Source of the DNA: an uncultured Desulfobulbaceae bacterium
GTDB lineage: Bacteria; Desulfobacterota; Desulfobulbia; Desulfobulbales; CALZHT01
DNA: 64,000 bases
Direction: 5' to 3'
Assembly: GCA_945787445.1 (NCBI GenBank)
Contig: CALZHT010000008.1
Coordinates: 1 to 64,000, forward strand
Numbering within the stretch: the first letter of the stretch is position 1; each line of letters opens with the position of its first letter. The notes under the pieces were generated by a model. That model was not told where the DNA came from. It did no database searches and saw only the letters and a list, made by a program, of their open reading frames with translations. Below are positions 60,295-64,000 of this stretch, piece after piece. The translations under genes and the position numbers were made by a program.

Positions 60295-63200
60295 ATGAAC
60301 GGTCACAACCTTATGAAAAACGTCCGCATTTTCATCTCTTCCCCAGGCGATGTCGTAGAGGAACGTAACCGAGCCAAACAAGTCGTTGAACAGCTGCGCC
60401 GCCGTTACGCAGGACGGCTGACTCTGGAAGCAGTGCTATGGGAAGACCTTCCCTTGCAGGCTGATATGTCCTTTCAGGAGGGTATCGATGTTGTCTTGTC
60501 TGACGAGCATAGAATTGATATCGCGCTGTTTATCCTCTGGTCACGGTTAGGAACTCCCCTGGGTGCTTTGGTTACCAAAGAAGACGGCACCGAGTATCGC
60601 TCCGGCACGGAACGGGAGTTCGACCTCATGCTCCGCGCCCGGGCACAGGCCAAGGAAAAAGTTGGGCAAGGCCAATTGCAGGAAGTACGCCCCTCCATTC
60701 TCGTCTACCTCCGCCAGGACGACAACAGCTTTGATGAGCGGTTGCGAGGGAAATCTACTGACGAAAAGGAAAGGCTCATCGATCAAAAGAAACTCGTGGA
60801 GCAGTTCATTCGCGAGGAGTTTCATGATCCAGAGGGCGGCGCCAATATCCGCGCCTATCACCCATTTGAAAGCCCCACTACCTTCTCCAAACAGCTCCGC
60901 GTCCACCTCCAGGGAATGCTCGACAACATAGCGAGTGATATTGAAGGCCAGCCGATTTGGGACATCGACCAAAAAGGTCCGCCGTTCCGCGGCCTGGAAG
61001 TCTTTGACTATGAACATACCGATGTGTTCTTCGGCCGCGAGGATGAAACCCTTGAAGTCCGCCAAGCCTTTCGGGAACAGGCGCGCAACGGCTGCGCCTT
61101 TGTTCTCATTTCCGGGGCCAGCGGCAGCGGCAAATCGTCGCTGGCCCGCGCCGGGGTACTCCCCACCCTGGTCAGCTACGAGATCGATGAATCCATTGCT
61201 GGTTGGCGGTATGCAGTGTTCAGTCCCGGTCAGGTGGCCGACGATGGTTTGCTTCTCGGCCTTGCACGGTTCCTGATGAGTGATACGGCTCTCCCCGAGC
61301 TTCGCAGTGATGACCAGGCTCTTGATGATCTCACCGCGGGATTGACCAAGGACCCCGAGGTCACCTATAAACTTCGAATCAAACAGGGGCTACAAAAGGC
61401 CGCCGAAATGGCTACGGTGCGCAGCGATTTTTTCGAACGTTGTGAGCAGCTTCCCGTGCTCATGGCTATGAAAGGAACCGGCGGCCAGTTTTCCGTCCAG
61501 GTTCCGGGAGCCGACGCTCTGCGCCGCCTAATCACAGAACCAGCCCGCCTGGCCGGGCTCAAATTTGAAGAACACAACTGTAAAACCCTTAACAGTGTTA
61601 TCCTTGACGACGCTTCACAATACCCTGAGTTGCTGCCGCTTCTTGAATATCTTTTGCTGGAACTCTTCCGGGCGCGCAGCAAGGATAACGTCCTGACCTT
61701 TGAGGCGTATGAAAATTTCGCGGCGCACACGCAGGACGGTATGAAGCTCGGTGGCATCCGGGGCGCCCTTGCCAAACGGGCCGAAGAAACCTTTCGTCAG
61801 GTCAATCCCAGCGAAGTTGTCTTTGCCTCGGTTATGAATTCTCTGATCACTATCGGCGGCGATGAAGAAGAAAGCGCTGTCCGCCGCATTGTGCCACTCG
61901 CGGATGTCACCGATACACCTGAGAAAAAAGCATTTGTTCAGGCCTTTGTCCAGGCCCGCCTCTTCACCACCCACGGCGAACCCCAGCAAGAACCGGTACA
62001 GTCGCAAACAAAGTCCCACTTAGAAAACGAAGGTTTGAAAGACAGACCATGGGGGGCCGCAACCGTTTCTGTTGCTCATGAAGCCTTATTTCGAGTCTGG
62101 GGAAAAGCAGTCAACTGGATCGAATCTAACAAAGAATTCCTCCGTGTACGGGCACAGGTCGCCCAGCGCATGCAACAAGGCGGTGTGCTCCTACCGGGCG
62201 ATCCCCTGTTCGATCGTGCCCGGGCCCAGTTGGCCCAGCAACGCGAGCGTTTTGATGATAAAAAACAGGTTCTCTATATTGAACAGGCAATTGCCGATGC
62301 GAAACGGAAGGAAAGGCGCGCCAAAAATATTCGGCATTCTGTTATTGCCGGATTGCTTGTGATGGCGCTAGTGGCGCTGGGTGGTATGGGTTGGGCAATC
62401 CTGGAGTCTGCCAGATCTACTCAACTCACCATCGAAACCCAACTTAGAGAAGCCAAGTTAACCTGGCGCACACGTGCGCAGGGAGCAACCGAAAGGACGG
62501 AATTTCCACAAAACGTTCTTTATGCCTGTCGCGCACTTGGATTCAAGGGATATGGTTTTGAAAAACTCACTAGGGAGCAGCAAAAAACCATTATGGAGAA
62601 ATTTCCCCAGCTTTTCGACTTTAATCAGCATTCAGAGCTGTTTCATGATCTCAGGCAGCCTATGGAAGGACCGACAAAACCCTTACTGCCCATCTGGTCA
62701 AGTCCGAGGACCAATCATCACGAGAGTTCTGTCAATAGCGTGGTCTTCAGCCCTGATGGTAAGATTGCGGCCAGCGGCAGTGAGGACAATACTATCAAGC
62801 TGTGGGATGTGGCGAGCGGCACTGAGAAAGCAACTTTGAGGGCTCATGAGAGCAGTGTCACTAGCGTGGCCTTCAGCCCTGATGGTGAGATTGTGGCCAG
62901 CGGCAGTAAGGACAAGACTATCAAGCTGTGGGATGTGGCGAGCGGCACTGAGAAAGCAACTTTGAGGGCTCATGAGAACAGTGTCACTAGCGTGGTCTTC
63001 AGCCCTGATGGTAAGATTGCGGCTAGCGGTAGTTGGGACAAGACTATCAAGCTGTGGGATGTGGCGAGCGGCACTGAGAAAGCAACTTTGAGGGCTCATG
63101 AGAGCAGTGTCTCTAGCGTGGCCTTCAGCCCTGATGGCAAGACCTTGGCCAGCGGCAGTACGGACAATACTATTAAGCTGTGGGATGTGGCGAGCGGCAC

Positions 63201-64000
63201 TGAGAAAGTTACTTTGAGGGGGCATTGGGGCGATGTCACTAGCGTGGCCTTCAGCCCTGATGGTAAGATTGTGGCCAGCAGCGGCAGTATGGGCATGACT
63301 ATCAAGCTGTGGGATGTGGCAAGCGGCACTGAGAAAGCAACTTTGAGGGGGCATCGGCGCGGTGTTACTAGCGTGGCCTTTAGCCCTGATGGTAAGATTG
63401 TGGCCAGCGGCAGTAAGGACAAGACTATCAAGCTGTGGGATGTGGCAAACGGCACTGAGAAAGCAACTTTGAGTGGGCATGGGGACTGGGTCTTTAGCGT
63501 GGCCTTCAGCCCTGATGGCAAGACCTTGGCCAGCGGCAGTTATGACAAGACTATCAAGCTGTGGAATGTGGCAAACGGCACTGAGAAAGCAACTTTGAGC
63601 GGGCATGAGTACAGTGTCACTAGCGTGGCCTTCAGCCCTGATGGCAAGACCTTGGCCAGCGGCAGTTGGGACAATACTATTAAGCTGTGGGATGTGGCGA
63701 GCGGCACCGAGAAAGCAACTTTGAGCGGGCATGGGGACTGGGTCTTTAGCGTGGCCTTCAGCCCTGATGGTAAGATTTTGGCCAGCAGTAGTATAGACAT
63801 GACTATCAAGCTGTGGGATGTGGCGAGCGGCACTGAGAAAGCAACTTTGAGGGGGCATTGGGGCATTATCAATAGCGTGGCCTTTAGCCCTGATGGTAAG
63901 ATTGTGGCCAGCGGCAGAAAGGACAAGACTATCAAGCTGTGGGATGTGGCGAGCGGCACCGAGAAAGCAACTTTGAGTGGGCATGGGGACTATGTCAATA
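60295..64000 (+). CDS. DUF4062 - STAND NTPase - TM - WD40 protein; 3' end outside the window; start 60295 or 60313
   Basis: Translated by hand, codons in phase from 60295 to the window end: MKNVRIFISSPGDVVEERNRAKQVVEQLRRRY (DUF4062), FFGRE...FVLISGASGSGKSSLARAGVLP (Walker A), TVRSDFFERCEQLP, TM SVIAGLLVMALVALGGMGWAIL, then WD40 units. Confidence 0.88.
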   Translation, partial: MNGHNLMKNVRIFISSPGDVVEERNRAKQVVEQLRRRYAGRLTLEAVLWEDLPLQADMSFQEGIDVVLSDEHRIDIALFILWSRLGTPLGALVTKEDGTEYRSGTEREFDLMLRARAQAKEKVGQGQLQEVRPSILVYLRQDDNSFDERLRGKSTDEKERLIDQKKLVEQFIREEFHDPEGGANIRAYHPFESPTTFSKQLRVHLQGMLDNIASDIEGQPIWDIDQKGPPFRGLEVFDYEHTDVFFGREDETLEVRQAFREQARNGCAFVLISGASGSGKSSLARAGVLPTLVSYEIDESIAGWRYAVFSPGQVADDGLLLGLARFLMSDTALPELRSDDQALDDLTAGLTKDPEVTYKLRIKQGLQKAAEMATVRSDFFERCEQLPVLMAMKGTGGQFSVQVPGADALRRLITEPARLAGLKFEEHNCKTLNSVILDDASQYPELLPLLEYLLLELFRARSKDNVLTFEAYENFAAHTQDGMKLGGIRGALAKRAEETFRQVNPSEVVFASVMNSLITIGGDEEESAVRRIVPLADVTDTPEKKAFVQAFVQARLFTTHGEPQQEPVQSQTKSHLENEGLKDRPWGAATVSVAHEALFRVWGKAVNWIESNKEFLRVRAQVAQRMQQGGVLLPGDPLFDRARAQLAQQRERFDDKKQVLYIEQAIADAKRKERRAKNIRHSVIAGLLVMALVALGGMGWAILESARSTQLTIETQLREAKLTWRTRAQGATERTEFPQNVLYACRALGFKGYGFEKLTREQQKTIMEKFPQLFDFNQHSELFHDLRQPMEGPTKPLLPIWSSPRTNHHESSVNSVVFSPDGKIAASGSEDNTIKLWDVASGTEKATLRAHESSVTSVAFSPDGEIVASGSKDKTIKLWDVASGTEKATLRAHENSVTSVVFSPDGKIAASGSWDKTIKLWDVASGTEKATLRAHESSVSSVAFSPDGKTLASGSTDNTIKLWDVASGTEKVTLRGHWGDVTSVAFSPDGKIVASSGSMGMTIKLWDVASGTEKATLRGHRRGVTSVAFSPDGKIVASGSKDKTIKLWDVANGTEKATLSGHGDWVFSVAFSPDGKTLASGSYDKTIKLWNVANGTEKATLSGHEYSVTSVAFSPDGKTLASGSWDNTIKLWDVASGTEKATLSGHGDWVFSVAFSPDGKILASSSIDMTIKLWDVASGTEKATLRGHWGIINSVAFSPDGKIVASGRKDKTIKLWDVASGTEKATLSGHGDYVN
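62725..64000 (+). repeat. Tandem near-identical 126-bp (42-aa) WD40 units, at least ten, continuing past the window
   Basis: ccctgatgg anchor at 62751, 62877, 63003, 63129, 63255, 63384, 63510, 63636, 63762, 63888: eight 126-bp steps and one 129-bp step. Confidence 0.95.

Noticed and set aside
62698-63984. 428-aa minus-strand ORF and the shorter antisense ORFs at 63096-63521 and 63540-63959
   Set aside because: Antisense of the WD40 repeat array. The periodic MPPQSCFLSAARHIPQLDS pattern is a by-product of the 126-bp coding repeat; the plus strand encodes a recognisable protein.
62725-64000. CRISPR-like periodic repeat
   Set aside because: The period is 126 bp, in frame with no spacers, and encodes WD40 units.
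1-64000. tRNA, rRNA, CRISPR, prophage or transposase genes
   Set aside because: None recognised by eye. Short RNA genes could have been missed without a covariance search (tRNAscan-SE/Infernal would settle this).

Overview
Bacterial chromosomal window, probably Desulfobacterota/Desulfobulbales-like (judged from gene content only; no 16S or search was run). Main contents: (1) 1-3030: three secreted or lipoprotein-like genes, including one CsgG/FlgO-like. (2) 3201-28666: a large lipid/polyene-type biosynthetic locus built from two converging operons. The plus-strand arm (3201-16077) has an aryl-polyene (APE)-like core (FabG, two hotdog dehydratases, LolA, MMPL exporter, DUF3261-like lipoprotein, thioesterase, ketosynthase), plus a B12-type radical SAM enzyme, a BtrH-like acyltransferase, an ABC exporter and an ACP. 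The minus-strand arm (28666-18559) has two FabF-type ketosynthases, a CrtI-like oxidoreductase, an ACP, a PlsC acyltransferase, an AMP-ligase, a SPASM radical SAM, a second B12-type radical SAM and a KAS III-like enzyme. A UbiB/AarF kinase and a phasin-like gene sit between the arms. (3) 29092-41000: housekeeping genes (EF-P, EpmA, octaheme cytochrome c, uracil-DNA glycosylase, an M1 peptidase-ChaN-PDZ fusion, TrmFO, Adk, three tandem Hsp20). (4) 41510-48711: an Mrp/Mbh-like antiporter operon with a split MrpA. (5) 49-60 kb: an accessory zone of small unrelated genes, PilZ and response-regulator genes, and degraded outer-membrane genes. (6) 60295-end: a DUF4062-STAND-TM-WD40 gene, open at the window edge and absent from the supplied ORF track. 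It carries near-identical 126-bp WD40 units and appears to lack the Walker B segment of its NTPase domain. Several families of dispersed hairpin/MITE-like intergenic repeats run through the window. All family assignments come from reading motifs in the translations; no database search was done.
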